This document shows positions 17,982-26,290 of a stretch of 51,357 bases of DNA, piece by piece. Numbering within the stretch: position 1 is the stretch's first letter; each line of letters begins with the position of its first letter. A program made the position numbers and the translations under genes. Location: NCBI GenBank assembly GCA_944323475.1, contig CALUSQ010000014.1, positions 1 through 51,357 on the forward strand. The letters are read 5' to 3'. The DNA is from Candidatus Gastranaerophilales bacterium. Its GTDB lineage: Bacteria; Cyanobacteriota; Vampirovibrionia; Gastranaerophilales; Gastranaerophilaceae. Below the pieces are notes generated by a model. That model was not told where the DNA came from and searched no databases. It saw nothing but the letters and a program-made list of their open reading frames with translations.

Positions 17982-18016
17982 AATCATTAAATAAAAATTA
18001 ATTTTTAATGATTTTT
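17982..18016 (+). terminator. AT-rich hairpin after the rsmH operon, possible terminator
   Basis: AATCATTAAA (17982-17991) and TTTAATGATT (18004-18013) are perfect complements followed by TTT. The stem has little G/C, so termination strength is doubtful, but the position between the operon and clpB fits. Confidence 0.35.
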
Positions 18017-18088
18017 AAAAAAACATCCTTAAAATAAAAATAAGACTTAATAAATTTTGAGCTTATTAAAATAAGTGAGGTGTTTTTT

Positions 18089-20695
18089 ATGATAGATTTC
18101 AATAAATTAACTAACCAAACACAGGAGATTATGTTTTCTGCGCAACAGTTAATGGCCAAATTTCAAAATACACAGTTAGAACCTGTCCATATAATTATGG
18201 CAATGTTGGAATCAAAAGAAGGTATAGCCTATGATTATATGCAAGCTTTAAAACTTGACAGACAACAATTTAAAGATGCAATAATGTCAGAATTAAATAA
18301 CTTGCCAAGAGTTGAACAACCAGTAAATACTCAACAGTTATACCTTTCTCAAGATACAATAAAACTTCTTGATTTAGCATTAAACGAATCAGAAGCTCTA
18401 AAAGACAGTTATATAAGTATAGAACATATTTTGTTAGCTATTACACAGTTTGACGGTTCAAAAATCAAAAATTTGTTTGAAAATTTTGGAGTTAACAGAA
18501 ACAAAATTTTAAACGAAATGAAAAAAATCAGAGGACAAAACAAAGTAGACTCAAAAGATTCTGAAGAAAAATTTAAAGCACTTGAAAAATACTCTCAAAA
18601 TCTTACAGACTTGGCTAAAAGAGGTAAATTAGATCCTGTTATTGGTCGTGATGAAGAAGTAAGAAGAGTCATCCAAGTATTGAACCGACGTACAAAAAAC
18701 AATCCTGTCTTGATCGGTGAACCAGGTGTAGGTAAAACAGCTATTGTTGAAGGACTTGCACAAAGGATTGTAAGAGGTGATGTACCTGAAAGTTTGAAAA
18801 ATACTCAATTAATTGCATTAGATTTAGGTGCATTAGTTGCAGGTGCTAAATTCAGAGGCGAATTTGAAGAAAGACTAAAAGCAGTTTTGAAAGAAGTTGA
18901 AGCTTCTGATGGTGAAATCATATTATTCATTGATGAATTACACACCGTAGTAGGCGCAGGAGCAACAGAAGGTTCTATGGACGCAGGCAACCTGCTTAAG
19001 CCAATGCTTGCAAGAGGTGTTTTAAGAACTGTTGGAGCTACAACGATAAACGAATACAGAAAATATATAGAAAAAGATGCAGCATTAGAAAGAAGATTCC
19101 AACCTGTGATGGTAGACGAACCATCTATTGAAGATGCTATAAGTATTCTAAGAGGCCTAAAAGAACGTTACGAAGTTCATCACGGAATCAGAATAAAAGA
19201 TGCCGCACTTGTTGCTGCAGTAAAACTTTCCGACAGATATATTACTGACAGATTTTTACCCGACAAAGCAATAGACTTAATTGATGAAGCCGCATCATCA
19301 CTGAGAATAGATATTGACTCAATGCCGGAAGAAATTGACTCTCTTGTAAGACAAAAAATGCAACTTGAAATAGAAAGAAAAGCTATTCAAAAAGAAGAAC
19401 AAACAGAGGACAATATCAAAAAAATTGATGGCTTGAATAAAGTTATTAATGACTTAGACGAAAAAATTACTAAACTAAAAACCCAATGGGAAATGGAAAA
19501 AAGTAATATTTTTGATGAAGCACAAATCAAAGAAGAAATAGAAAAAGTTAAAGCTCAAATTGATCTTGCAGAAAGAGATGCGGATCTGGAAAGAGCTGCT
19601 GAACTAAAATACGGTAAATTAATTGAATTAAACAAAAGACTCGAAGAAGTTCAAAAACATGAAGGTAAAAAGCATAAAAACCAATTACTTAAAGAAGAAG
19701 TTGATGAAGACGATATTGCAGAAGTAGTCAGCAAATGGACAGGTATTGACGTCTCAAGGCTTGTGGAAAGCGAAATGGACAAACTTCTTCGAATGGAAGA
19801 ATTTATTCACAAACGTGTAATTGGCCAAGACGAAGCAGTAGATGTCGTTTCTGATGCAATCAGACGAGCTCGTTCCGGATTAAAAGACCCCAAAAGACCA
19901 ATTGGTTCTTTCATCTTTTTAGGACCAACAGGTGTAGGTAAAACAGAACTTGCAAAATCACTTGCAGAATTTCTTTTTAATGATGAAGATGCGTTAATAA
20001 GAATAGATATGTCAGAATATATGGAAAAACACTCAGTAGCCAGACTTGTTGGTGCACCTCCGGGTTATGTCGGTTACGATGAAGGCGGACAATTAACAGA
20101 AGCCGTAAGAAGAAAACCATATTCTGTAGTGTTATTTGATGAAATAGAAAAAGCTCATCCGGATGTATTCAATATAATGCTCCAAATTTTAGATGATGGC
20201 AGATTGACAGATTCCAAAGGAAGAACTGTAGATTTTAAAAATACACTCATTATAATGACAAGTAACATAGGCAGTTCTATTATTCTTGAAAACAGCTTAA
20301 ACTCAATGCTTTCAGAAAAAGACTTTGAACAAACAAAAGAAAAAGTTATGGATTTGATGAAAGAACATTTCAAACCCGAATTTTTAAACAGAATAGATGA
20401 AATTGTATTTTTCAAAGCATTAACTTTGTCACAACTTCAATCTATAGTCGATATTTATTTTGGAAATCTTAGCAAACTATTTGCTGATAAAGATTTAAAA
20501 CTTGAAGTTACACCTGATGCAAAAGAATTTTTAGCAACACAAGGTTTTAATCCTGTCTATGGTGCAAGACCATTGAAAAGAACAATAAGACAATTAGTTG
20601 AAAATCCATTAGCTAAAAAAATTCTTGCTCAAGAATACAAAGAAGGTGACACTGTTATAGTCGATTCTGACGGTGAAAATATTATTTTTAAATAA
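18089..20695 (+). CDS. clpB: ATP-dependent disaggregase ClpB
   Basis: The 868-residue AAA+ chaperone rescues aggregated proteins together with DnaK. It has the Clp N-domain, a first ATPase with GEPGVGKT at 210-217, the coiled-coil middle domain (about 400-530) that separates ClpB from ClpA and ClpC, and a second ATPase with GPTGVGKT at 612-619 followed by [13 protein letters not shown]. The ATG at 18089 ([13 protein letters not shown]) has GAGGTG six bases upstream; the GTG at 18080 overlaps that site and is not used. No CIRCE element is visible upstream, so heat-shock control, if any, is by another route. Confidence 0.97.
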   Translation: MIDFNKLTNQTQEIMFSAQQLMAKFQNTQLEPVHIIMAMLESKEGIAYDYMQALKLDRQQFKDAIMSELNNLPRVEQPVNTQQLYLSQDTIKLLDLALNESEALKDSYISIEHILLAITQFDGSKIKNLFENFGVNRNKILNEMKKIRGQNKVDSKDSEEKFKALEKYSQNLTDLAKRGKLDPVIGRDEEVRRVIQVLNRRTKNNPVLIGEPGVGKTAIVEGLAQRIVRGDVPESLKNTQLIALDLGALVAGAKFRGEFEERLKAVLKEVEASDGEIILFIDELHTVVGAGATEGSMDAGNLLKPMLARGVLRTVGATTINEYRKYIEKDAALERRFQPVMVDEPSIEDAISILRGLKERYEVHHGIRIKDAALVAAVKLSDRYITDRFLPDKAIDLIDEAASSLRIDIDSMPEEIDSLVRQKMQLEIERKAIQKEEQTEDNIKKIDGLNKVINDLDEKITKLKTQWEMEKSNIFDEAQIKEEIEKVKAQIDLAERDADLERAAELKYGKLIELNKRLEEVQKHEGKKHKNQLLKEEVDEDDIAEVVSKWTGIDVSRLVESEMDKLLRMEEFIHKRVIGQDEAVDVVSDAIRRARSGLKDPKRPIGSFIFLGPTGVGKTELAKSLAEFLFNDEDALIRIDMSEYMEKHSVARLVGAPPGYVGYDEGGQLTEAVRRKPYSVVLFDEIEKAHPDVFNIMLQILDDGRLTDSKGRTVDFKNTLIIMTSNIGSSIILENSLNSMLSEKDFEQTKEKVMDLMKEHFKPEFLNRIDEIVFFKALTLSQLQSIVDIYFGNLSKLFADKDLKLEVTPDAKEFLATQGFNPVYGARPLKRTIRQLVENPLAKKILAQEYKEGDTVIVDSDGENIIFK

Positions 20696-20700
20696 CACAA

Positions 20701-20737
20701 AATAAAAAAGCATCGATATAATCGATGCTTTTTTATT
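20701..20737. terminator. Bidirectional terminator between clpB and serB
   Basis: AATAAAAAAGCATCGAT and ATCGATGCTTTTTTATT are perfect 17-base complements around a three-base ATA loop. Flanking A and T runs allow termination from both convergent genes. Confidence 0.92.
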
Positions 20738-20745
20738 ATAAAAAT

Positions 20746-21372
20746 TTATATAATTTTTTCAAGAATCAATGACAAATCTTTTTGCTCAATACAAAATGTT
20801 GCGGCCTCTTTAAGACATTGTTTTGCACAAAAAGCAATTCTTGTACCTGCATACTTAAACATGCTCAAATCATTTGCACCATCACCGATAGCTACAGTGT
20901 TTTCATAAGAAATCCCTAAAATACTCTGCAATTTTTGAAGCATTTGTCCTTTGCTGTCAGAAAACATCATTTCACCGCCAACTTGACCTGTTAAAATACC
21001 CCCTTTTGAGTGTAAAATATTTGAAAAGTCAGCATCATAACCTAATATATTTTTTGCATATTCTGTTGCATTTTTAAACCCGCCTGAAAAACAAACAACA
21101 ATAAATCCTTTTTCTTTAAGCGCTGAAACAGTTTCTGCTGCACCGTACATATAAGGTAAATTATGGCAAATTTCATCTACGCGTTTTAGAGAAATCCCTT
21201 TTAACAAAGAAACCCTATATGTAAGACTGTCAAAAAAGTCTAGCTCGCCTTCCATTGCTCGTTTAGTTATTTTCGCAACTTCATCTTTCAACCCCACTTC
21301 AGAGGCAATAATTTCTATTGTCTCACCATCCATAAGTGTTGAATCAAAATCAAATACTGCAAGTTTTTTCAT
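20746..21372 (-). CDS. serB: Phosphoserine phosphatase SerB-like HAD hydrolase
   Basis: The 208-residue HAD-family phosphatase has the nucleophile D8 and acid D10 in FDFDSTL, motif II serine S96 in CFSGGF, and motif III/IV GDGANDLSM (D164, D168). The cap region (EGELDFFDSLTYRVSLLKGI) closely resembles SerB, which makes L-serine in the last step of the phosphoserine pathway. Broader phosphatase activity cannot be excluded. It lies eight bases downstream of dut and is probably translated from the same mRNA. Confidence 0.88.
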   Translation of the reverse strand: MKKLAVFDFDSTLMDGETIEIIASEVGLKDEVAKITKRAMEGELDFFDSLTYRVSLLKGISLKRVDEICHNLPYMYGAAETVSALKEKGFIVVCFSGGFKNATEYAKNILGYDADFSNILHSKGGILTGQVGGEMMFSDSKGQMLQKLQSILGISYENTVAIGDGANDLSMFKYAGTRIAFCAKQCLKEAATFCIEQKDLSLILEKII

Positions 21373-21380
21373 AAAAAGCC

Positions 21381-21827
21381 TTAATTTTTACCGGTTGAAC
21401 CAAATCCACCTTCACCTCTTTGTGTATCAGATATTTCGGAAACAACTTTTATATCTGCTTTGGTTACAGGTGAAATAACCATCTGAGCAATCCTATCACC
21501 ATTATTTATTGTAAAGTTCTCAGAAGAAATATTTACTACAGGAACACAAAGCTCTCCACGATAATCCTCATCTATTGTCCCTACACAATTAATCAAAGTA
21601 ATACCATGTTTTATCGACATGCCGGATCTCGGCCTTACCTGAGCCTCATAACCTTGAGGGAGTTCCATTTTAAGTCCTGTAGGAATAAGCTTACGTTCCA
21701 ATGGCTTTAAAGTAAGAGGCTCAGAAAGAAAAGCACACAAATCCATACCCGCAGCACCTTCTGTTTGATAAGAAGGCAAACTAACTCCATCATTTAATTT
21801 TAATATTTTTACAACTACTTTTTCCAT
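21381..21827 (-). CDS. dut: dUTP diphosphatase Dut
   Basis: The 148-residue trimeric dUTPase hydrolyses dUTP to dUMP. The family motifs are complete: AAGMDLCA, RPRSGMS, GTIDEDYRGEL, RIAQMV and the C-terminal RGEGGFGSTG. The ATG at 21827 is chosen over an upstream TTG at 21845 because a perfect TATAAT (21834-21839, minus strand) ends six bases before it, overlapping the TTG reading. There is no ribosome binding site, so the mRNA is probably leaderless. serB follows in the same operon. Confidence 0.95.
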   Translation of the reverse strand: MEKVVVKILKLNDGVSLPSYQTEGAAGMDLCAFLSEPLTLKPLERKLIPTGLKMELPQGYEAQVRPRSGMSIKHGITLINCVGTIDEDYRGELCVPVVNISSENFTINNGDRIAQMVISPVTKADIKVVSEISDTQRGEGGFGSTGKN

Positions 21828-21890
21828 GCTTTGATTATATGGCAAGATTTACAAATTTACAATTTATAACGATATTGAGCATAAAAAACA

Positions 21891-21925
21891 ATAAAAAAGA
21901 GGCTTTGACATACATCAAAACCTCT
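21891..21925 (-). terminator. Rho-independent terminator of the HU gene
   Basis: On the minus strand AGAGGTTTTGA and TCAAAGCCTCT pair over 11 positions (one G-T) around a six-base loop and are followed by TTTTTTATT. It lies 22 bases after the HU stop codon. Confidence 0.88.
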
Positions 21926-21946
21926 TCTTTATAAAGATCTAAAGAA

Positions 21947-22219
21947 CTACTTAACAGCTTCTTTGAATTTTTTACCAGCAGAGAATGCAGGAACTGTTTT
22001 AGCAGCAATTTTGATTGTAGCACCAGTTTGTGGGTTACGACCAGAACGAGCAGCTCTTTTTCTTGGTTCGAAAGTACCGAAGCCAACCAAAGTAACTTTT
22101 TGTCCTTTAGCTACAGTTTTTGTAACTGTTTCCAAAGTAGCAGCTAAAACATCAGCAGCAGCTTTTTGAGAAACTTTAGCTTTTTTTGCAACTTCTTTTA
22201 CTAATTCTTCTTTGTTCAT
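21947..22219 (-). CDS. DNA-binding protein HU
   Basis: The 90-residue histone-like protein bends and compacts DNA as a dimer. It starts MNKEELVKEVAKKAKVSQ, has the GFGTFEPRKRAARSGRNPQTG beta-arm region, and ends FSAGKKFKEAVK, all typical of HU. The ATG at 22219 is fixed by a perfect AAGGAGGT seven bases upstream; the open frame continues 20 codons further but contains the promoter. It is monocistronic, with its own promoter and terminator. Confidence 0.96.
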   Translation of the reverse strand: MNKEELVKEVAKKAKVSQKAAADVLAATLETVTKTVAKGQKVTLVGFGTFEPRKRAARSGRNPQTGATIKIAAKTVPAFSAGKKFKEAVK

Positions 22220-22247
22220 AAGAACCTCCTTTTTGTTAACAAAAACT

Positions 22248-22275
22248 ATTATATCTATTTTTCGCATTTTAGCAA
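22248..22275 (-). promoter_or_regulatory. Sigma-70-type promoter of the HU gene
   Basis: On the minus strand TTGCTA (22275-22270) and TATAAT (22253-22248) are separated by 16 bases. They lie about 30 bases upstream of the HU start codon and its AAGGAGGT site. Confidence 0.75.
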
Positions 22276-22377
22276 GCATTTTTAATATAAAAATAAGAAG
22301 AAAAATAAAATATAACTAGTTTTACGAGGGTAGTAATTCCTAAACACCTGTATTATCAATGTTTTTAGCTAATAAAA

Positions 22378-23265
22378 TTAAAGTTTCCAAGCAGGATCCA
22401 AACGACCAAATTTTACATTATTGTAATAATAATTTAATATTTGATACGCATTATAACCTTGTTGAGCTAAATTATTTGCACCATGTTGACTCATGCCAAG
22501 ACCATGCCCGTTCTTTTTTACACCATCATCAAAAGAAGGTACAGATTTTAAATAAGGTAAATCTTTGCTCCAAACAGCTCCAGCGTTAACTGTATGGCCG
22601 CCAGCTGAAGCTGAATAATAAGCAGGGATAACTTTTTGATTGTATGTTATAACAATACCTTTTGTTTCCATTACAGCATTGTTTGTAGAAGCTGTTTCAC
22701 TTGTCGCACCTCCGTATGCCTGATCCTCAGGTGTATCTTTTAGATCATAGCCATGAGATGCTCTTTTTCCTCTATTTGCAATTGCATAACTCCTCGCAGC
22801 AATTGCTTGTGCTTTTAATGCTTCATAATTCCATTTCGATGGCATTTCAGATGGAACAACACCCAAAATATATTCCTCTAAAGGTACATTGTTAACTACA
22901 ACCAAGCTGCCGTTTCGGTTTTCAACAATAAATTCACCTCTATACCATCTGCGTTTTACTGATACAAAGCCTTTTTCCGGAGGTTTTATAACAACTCGTG
23001 AAATATTCAAATTAAACCATTGATTGTTTAACTCTATAGCAATAGTTCCGCCCATTGCTTTAAAAAGATATGGCTTCATAGCTTTAAGTGTATAAAAAGA
23101 CTTGTTATGCAAAGGACTAATCATTTCTGAATCTTTGCTAACACCAATAGTTGTCTCAGAAACACCATCAACCAAACCTATTTTCATTGCTTGAGCTGCA
23201 TTACCGAAAAAAATAGATAGTATAACTAAGAATAATGCTATAAATATGTGATTAAAATTTTTCAT
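22378..23265 (-). CDS. SpoIID/LytB-domain protein (peptidoglycan-acting, exported)
   Basis: The 295-residue protein has a signal peptide (about 1-26, ending GNAAQA) and a SpoIID/LytB domain. That domain shows PLEEYILGVVPSEMP, whose glutamate matches the catalytic residue of SpoIID transglycosylases, then KAQAIAARSYA, SAGGHTVNAG and GHGLGMSQHGAN. SpoIID enzymes cleave glycan strands and remove stem-less peptidoglycan. In non-sporulating bacteria they act in wall remodelling, and nothing here implies sporulation. The second RWYD-repeat gene ends 14 bases upstream on the same strand, so the two are likely co-transcribed. Confidence 0.9.
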   Translation of the reverse strand: MKNFNHIFIALFLVILSIFFGNAAQAMKIGLVDGVSETTIGVSKDSEMISPLHNKSFYTLKAMKPYLFKAMGGTIAIELNNQWFNLNISRVVIKPPEKGFVSVKRRWYRGEFIVENRNGSLVVVNNVPLEEYILGVVPSEMPSKWNYEALKAQAIAARSYAIANRGKRASHGYDLKDTPEDQAYGGATSETASTNNAVMETKGIVITYNQKVIPAYYSASAGGHTVNAGAVWSKDLPYLKSVPSFDDGVKKNGHGLGMSQHGANNLAQQGYNAYQILNYYYNNVKFGRLDPAWKL

Positions 23266-23279
23266 ACTTAAAAATTTAC

Positions 23280-23582
23280 TTATACAACTTCTGATTTTTC
23301 AAGAAACGCAATTATTTCAATTGCAATTTGTTTTCTTGTTTCATCGTCAGCTTCTTTAAGATAATCAAATGCTTCAGATAATGGGCCGTTGGAATCATAC
23401 CATCTGTTTAGTACATAGTTAAATGCACCGAGAAGATTGCTGCTTAACACCACACCATAATCCTGTGCTTTAGATTTTATAAACTCAGCACATCGAATTT
23501 GTATCTCATCTTTTGAATTTTTTATCAGACTGACTGCAAGACTTAGTGTAGGTTCTTTGTCGTACCAGCGTTTATTTTCCAT
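23280..23582 (-). CDS. Second small RWYD two-repeat protein (unknown function)
   Basis: The 100-residue protein has RWYDK at residues 5-9 (RWYDKEPTLS) and RWYD at 60-63, each followed by an amphipathic helix pair. It is clearly related to the protein at 4832-5167, whose first repeat reads RWYDKDPDLS. There is no signal or membrane segment. Its gene has GGGAG before the ATG and an extended TGTTATAAT -10 box about 20 bases further upstream, and it leads a short operon with the SpoIID gene. It diverges from glyS. I know of no function; the repeated architecture at two loci argues it is a real family. Confidence 0.8.
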   Translation of the reverse strand: MENKRWYDKEPTLSLAVSLIKNSKDEIQIRCAEFIKSKAQDYGVVLSSNLLGAFNYVLNRWYDSNGPLSEAFDYLKEADDETRKQIAIEIIAFLEKSEVV

Positions 23583-23733
23583 AATAATTCTCCCAAAAGA
23601 TATTATAACATCAAATATATTTATATGGTCATCATTTTTTTGTATTATAATTACTAATACAAATACATTGAAACAATTTACAGAAAAATTAAATATAAAA
23701 AATCAAAAATAAAAAACGAGGAAGTATTGTCTT

Positions 23734-25761
23734 ATGAATAAATATTTATTAGAAATAGGAACAGAAGAACTACCTTATAAGTTTGTAAATACAGGTATTG
23801 TTCAACTAAAAAATTCTTTTGAAAAACTTTTAAAAGAAAATCAAATAGATTTTACAGATATAAAATATTTTTCAACACCAAGAAGATTGACACTTATTAT
23901 TGAAGGTTTTGAAGAAAAACAACCTGATACAATCAAAACAGTAAAAGGCCCAATCCTTAATATAGCTTATGATGAGCAGGGCCACCTAACAAAAGCAGGT
24001 GAAGGTTTTGCAAGAAAAAATGGTGTTGATGAATCAGCTTTGTACAAAGAAGATAATTATGTTTGGGCAAAAGTTGAACAAAAAGGCAAATCTATAAAAG
24101 ATATCTTGCAAGAAAATGTTGAAAAAATTGTCCTTAAAATGCAAGGACCATATTTTATGAGATGGGCTGATTTGGATGTCAAATTTCAAAGACCAATTCG
24201 TTGGGTCGTATCATTATTAAATAATGATGAATTAAAAATTAAAATTGCAGATATAGAATCAACAAAATACTCAAGAGGTCATAGATTCAAATCAGATAAA
24301 GTTGAAATTAAAAATGCTGATGCATATGAAGAAACTCTTTTTGAAAATAATGTAGTTGTTGATTACGAAAGAAGAAAAAATTTAATCATTGAATCAGCAA
24401 AAAAAGAAGCACAAAAAATAGGTGCAGAAGTATATTTTGATGATGATTTGTTGGAAGAAGTTACCAATATTTGTGAATGGCCTGTTCCTGTAATATGCGG
24501 TTTTGATGAAAAATATTTGAGTATTCCAGAAAAAGTTACCGTTACTGTAATGGCTGTACATCAAAGATACTTCCCGTTATACAAAGACGGAAAATTATTA
24601 AACCGTTTTATTACAATAACAAATTACATTGGAGACAACTTTGAAAACATCAAAGCAGGTAACGAAAGAGTTGTTGTTGCTCGTTTAGATGATGCTATTT
24701 TCTTCTTCAATGAAGATACAAAAAAACCATTTGTTGATTATGTTGAAGAGCTTAAAGGTATTACCTTCCAAAAAGGTATGGGCTCTGTTTATGACAAAAC
24801 TCAAAGAATAATCAAATTATCAGAGACATTGGCTAAAAGCCTCAATGCACCTCAAGAATCAATACAAAGAACTGCTCTTCTTTGTAAAGCTGACCTTGTG
24901 ACAAGTCTTGTATTTGAATTTACAGAACTACAAGGATTTATTGGTTCCGACTACGCTTTCAACTCCGGAGAAAAACAGGAAGTTGTTAAAGGTATAAAAG
25001 AACATTACTATCCGCTTAGTGCAGATTCTGAACTTGCAGAAAGTATAGAAGGCCAAATAGTAGGTATTGCAGACAAAATTGATACAATTGTTGCAGTATT
25101 TGCTGAAGGCAAAAAGCCTACAGGTTCTGCAGACCCGTTGGGTGTCAGAAGAGCTACATTAGGCATAATCAAAACAATTATTCAAAAAGGACTTAATATA
25201 GATTTAGAAGAATTAATAAAACAATCTATAAATCTTATGCCTATTGAAATAAAAGACAAAGATTCTTTGTTTAATGACATCAAAATATTCTTCGAACAAA
25301 GGTTAAGCATACTATATACAGAAAAATACAGATATGATGTTGTTGATGCTTGTATATCTAATTCATCGGTATTAAGACACCTTACTGACTTTATTAAAAG
25401 ACTGGAACTCATATCAAAAGAAATAGAAAAATCAGAATTTGTAAAAATTAACGAAGCTGCAAATAGGATTATAAGAATAAGCAAAGATTATAAAACAGAA
25501 CAATTGCCAAATAAGGTATTGTTTAATAATCCAGCAGAATCGAAACTTATGGAATGTACAGAACTAATTGATACAGATAAATTAAGTTATAAAGAATTGT
25601 TCATTGCTTTATCAAAAGCAGTCCCTGCTATTGATGAATTCTTTGAAAACGTTCTTGTAATGGATAAAGACGAAAAAGTCAAAGAAAACAGACTTTCTCT
25701 TCTATACGGTATCAAGAAAAAATTTGACAAAATCGCTGATTTTTCAAAATTTGTTGTATAA
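23734..25761 (+). CDS. glyS: Glycyl-tRNA synthetase beta subunit GlyS
   Basis: The 675-residue protein begins YLLEIGTEELPYKFV, as in bacterial GlyRS beta chains. It also carries RFRS-like GHRFKS, AVHQRYFPLY, RLDDAIFFFNEDT and GSADPLGVRRATLGI. The beta subunit binds tRNA-Gly and works with the catalytic alpha subunit GlyQ, whose gene is not in the window. A GAGGAAG site precedes the ATG; TATAAT at 23646-23651 with an 80-base leader is the likely promoter. A stable hairpin follows the stop codon and abuts the PDZ gene. Confidence 0.96.
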   Translation: MNKYLLEIGTEELPYKFVNTGIVQLKNSFEKLLKENQIDFTDIKYFSTPRRLTLIIEGFEEKQPDTIKTVKGPILNIAYDEQGHLTKAGEGFARKNGVDESALYKEDNYVWAKVEQKGKSIKDILQENVEKIVLKMQGPYFMRWADLDVKFQRPIRWVVSLLNNDELKIKIADIESTKYSRGHRFKSDKVEIKNADAYEETLFENNVVVDYERRKNLIIESAKKEAQKIGAEVYFDDDLLEEVTNICEWPVPVICGFDEKYLSIPEKVTVTVMAVHQRYFPLYKDGKLLNRFITITNYIGDNFENIKAGNERVVVARLDDAIFFFNEDTKKPFVDYVEELKGITFQKGMGSVYDKTQRIIKLSETLAKSLNAPQESIQRTALLCKADLVTSLVFEFTELQGFIGSDYAFNSGEKQEVVKGIKEHYYPLSADSELAESIEGQIVGIADKIDTIVAVFAEGKKPTGSADPLGVRRATLGIIKTIIQKGLNIDLEELIKQSINLMPIEIKDKDSLFNDIKIFFEQRLSILYTEKYRYDVVDACISNSSVLRHLTDFIKRLELISKEIEKSEFVKINEAANRIIRISKDYKTEQLPNKVLFNNPAESKLMECTELIDTDKLSYKELFIALSKAVPAIDEFFENVLVMDKDEKVKENRLSLLYGIKKKFDKIADFSKFVV

Positions 25762-25766
25762 AAACC

Positions 25767-25792
25767 AAAGATTTTGTCAGAGCAAAATCTTT
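25767..25792 (+). terminator. Hairpin after glyS that abuts the PDZ gene start
   Basis: AAAGATTTTG (25767-25776) pairs perfectly with CAAAATCTTT (25783-25792) around TCAGAG. Only one base separates the stem from the ATG at 25794. It could terminate glyS transcription weakly, or occupy the space where a ribosome binding site for the PDZ gene should be. Confidence 0.6.
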
Positions 25793-25793
25793 T

Positions 25794-26195
25794 ATGGAAC
25801 TAATAAAATTATTTTTAGGCATATTAATGTTAATATGCCTAATGTTTTCAATAAATTTAAATAATGTAAATAAGGCAATCGAAGAAATAATTCCTATAGA
25901 AAATCATAAACAAACGATGTATTTTGGATTATATTTACAAGATTTTAAAGGGAGAGTTCGAGTTGCTGATGTTTTAGATTATACACCTGCAAAATATGCC
26001 GGGATTGAGGTTGGAGATAGAATTTTAGAAGTTAATGGTATAAAAATAAGAAACGTAAATTCATTTTATGAACATATACAAAATTTACATAATAAAAATA
26101 ATATAAAACTTCTTTTGTACAGAGTAGATAGCTGCTCCACATTTCCTGTAGAAATAAATAATACTGTCGTTTGTAATAATATAAAAAAATATTAA
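25794..26195 (+). CDS. Membrane-anchored single PDZ-domain protein
   Basis: The 133-residue protein has an N-terminal hydrophobic segment (4-21), a signal anchor or uncleaved signal peptide. A PDZ fold follows at about 44-118: YFGLYLQDFKG, VLDYTPAKYAGIEVGDRILEVNG and the final NIKLLLYR strand. No protease domain is attached, so it probably recruits C-terminal peptides or partner proteins outside the inner membrane. The ATG directly follows a stable hairpin and has no Shine-Dalgarno site, which is odd. Read-through from glyS or hairpin-controlled translation are both possible. Confidence 0.75.
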   Translation: MELIKLFLGILMLICLMFSINLNNVNKAIEEIIPIENHKQTMYFGLYLQDFKGRVRVADVLDYTPAKYAGIEVGDRILEVNGIKIRNVNSFYEHIQNLHNKNNIKLLLYRVDSCSTFPVEINNTVVCNNIKKY

Positions 26196-26203
26196 ATTTT
26201 ATA

Positions 26204-26232
26204 TTGATTTTATGATATATTATTGTTATAAA
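26204..26232 (+). promoter_or_regulatory. Promoter of the phosphorylase-like gene
   Basis: TTGATT (26204-26209) and TATAAA (26227-26232) are separated by 17 bases, about 60 bases before the ATG at 26291. A small GCAC/GTGC hairpin lies in the leader. Confidence 0.6.
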
Positions 26233-26290
26233 AGTACAGGCACTCTGTGCATATGATGGTATTAGATTAGTGATAAAAAAAAGGAGAATT

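Noticed and set aside
18000..18088. Heat-shock operator (CIRCE) before clpB
   Set aside because: No TTAGCACTC/GAGTGCTAA arms are present.
22378..23265. SpoIID homologue as evidence of sporulation
   Set aside because: SpoIID/LytB domains are widespread in non-sporulating bacteria, and no other sporulation genes are in the window.
23646..23733. Long glyS leader as a T-box or riboswitch
   Set aside because: About 80 bases without the conserved T-box bulge or a terminator stem; only a small GTATTA..TAATAC repeat is seen.
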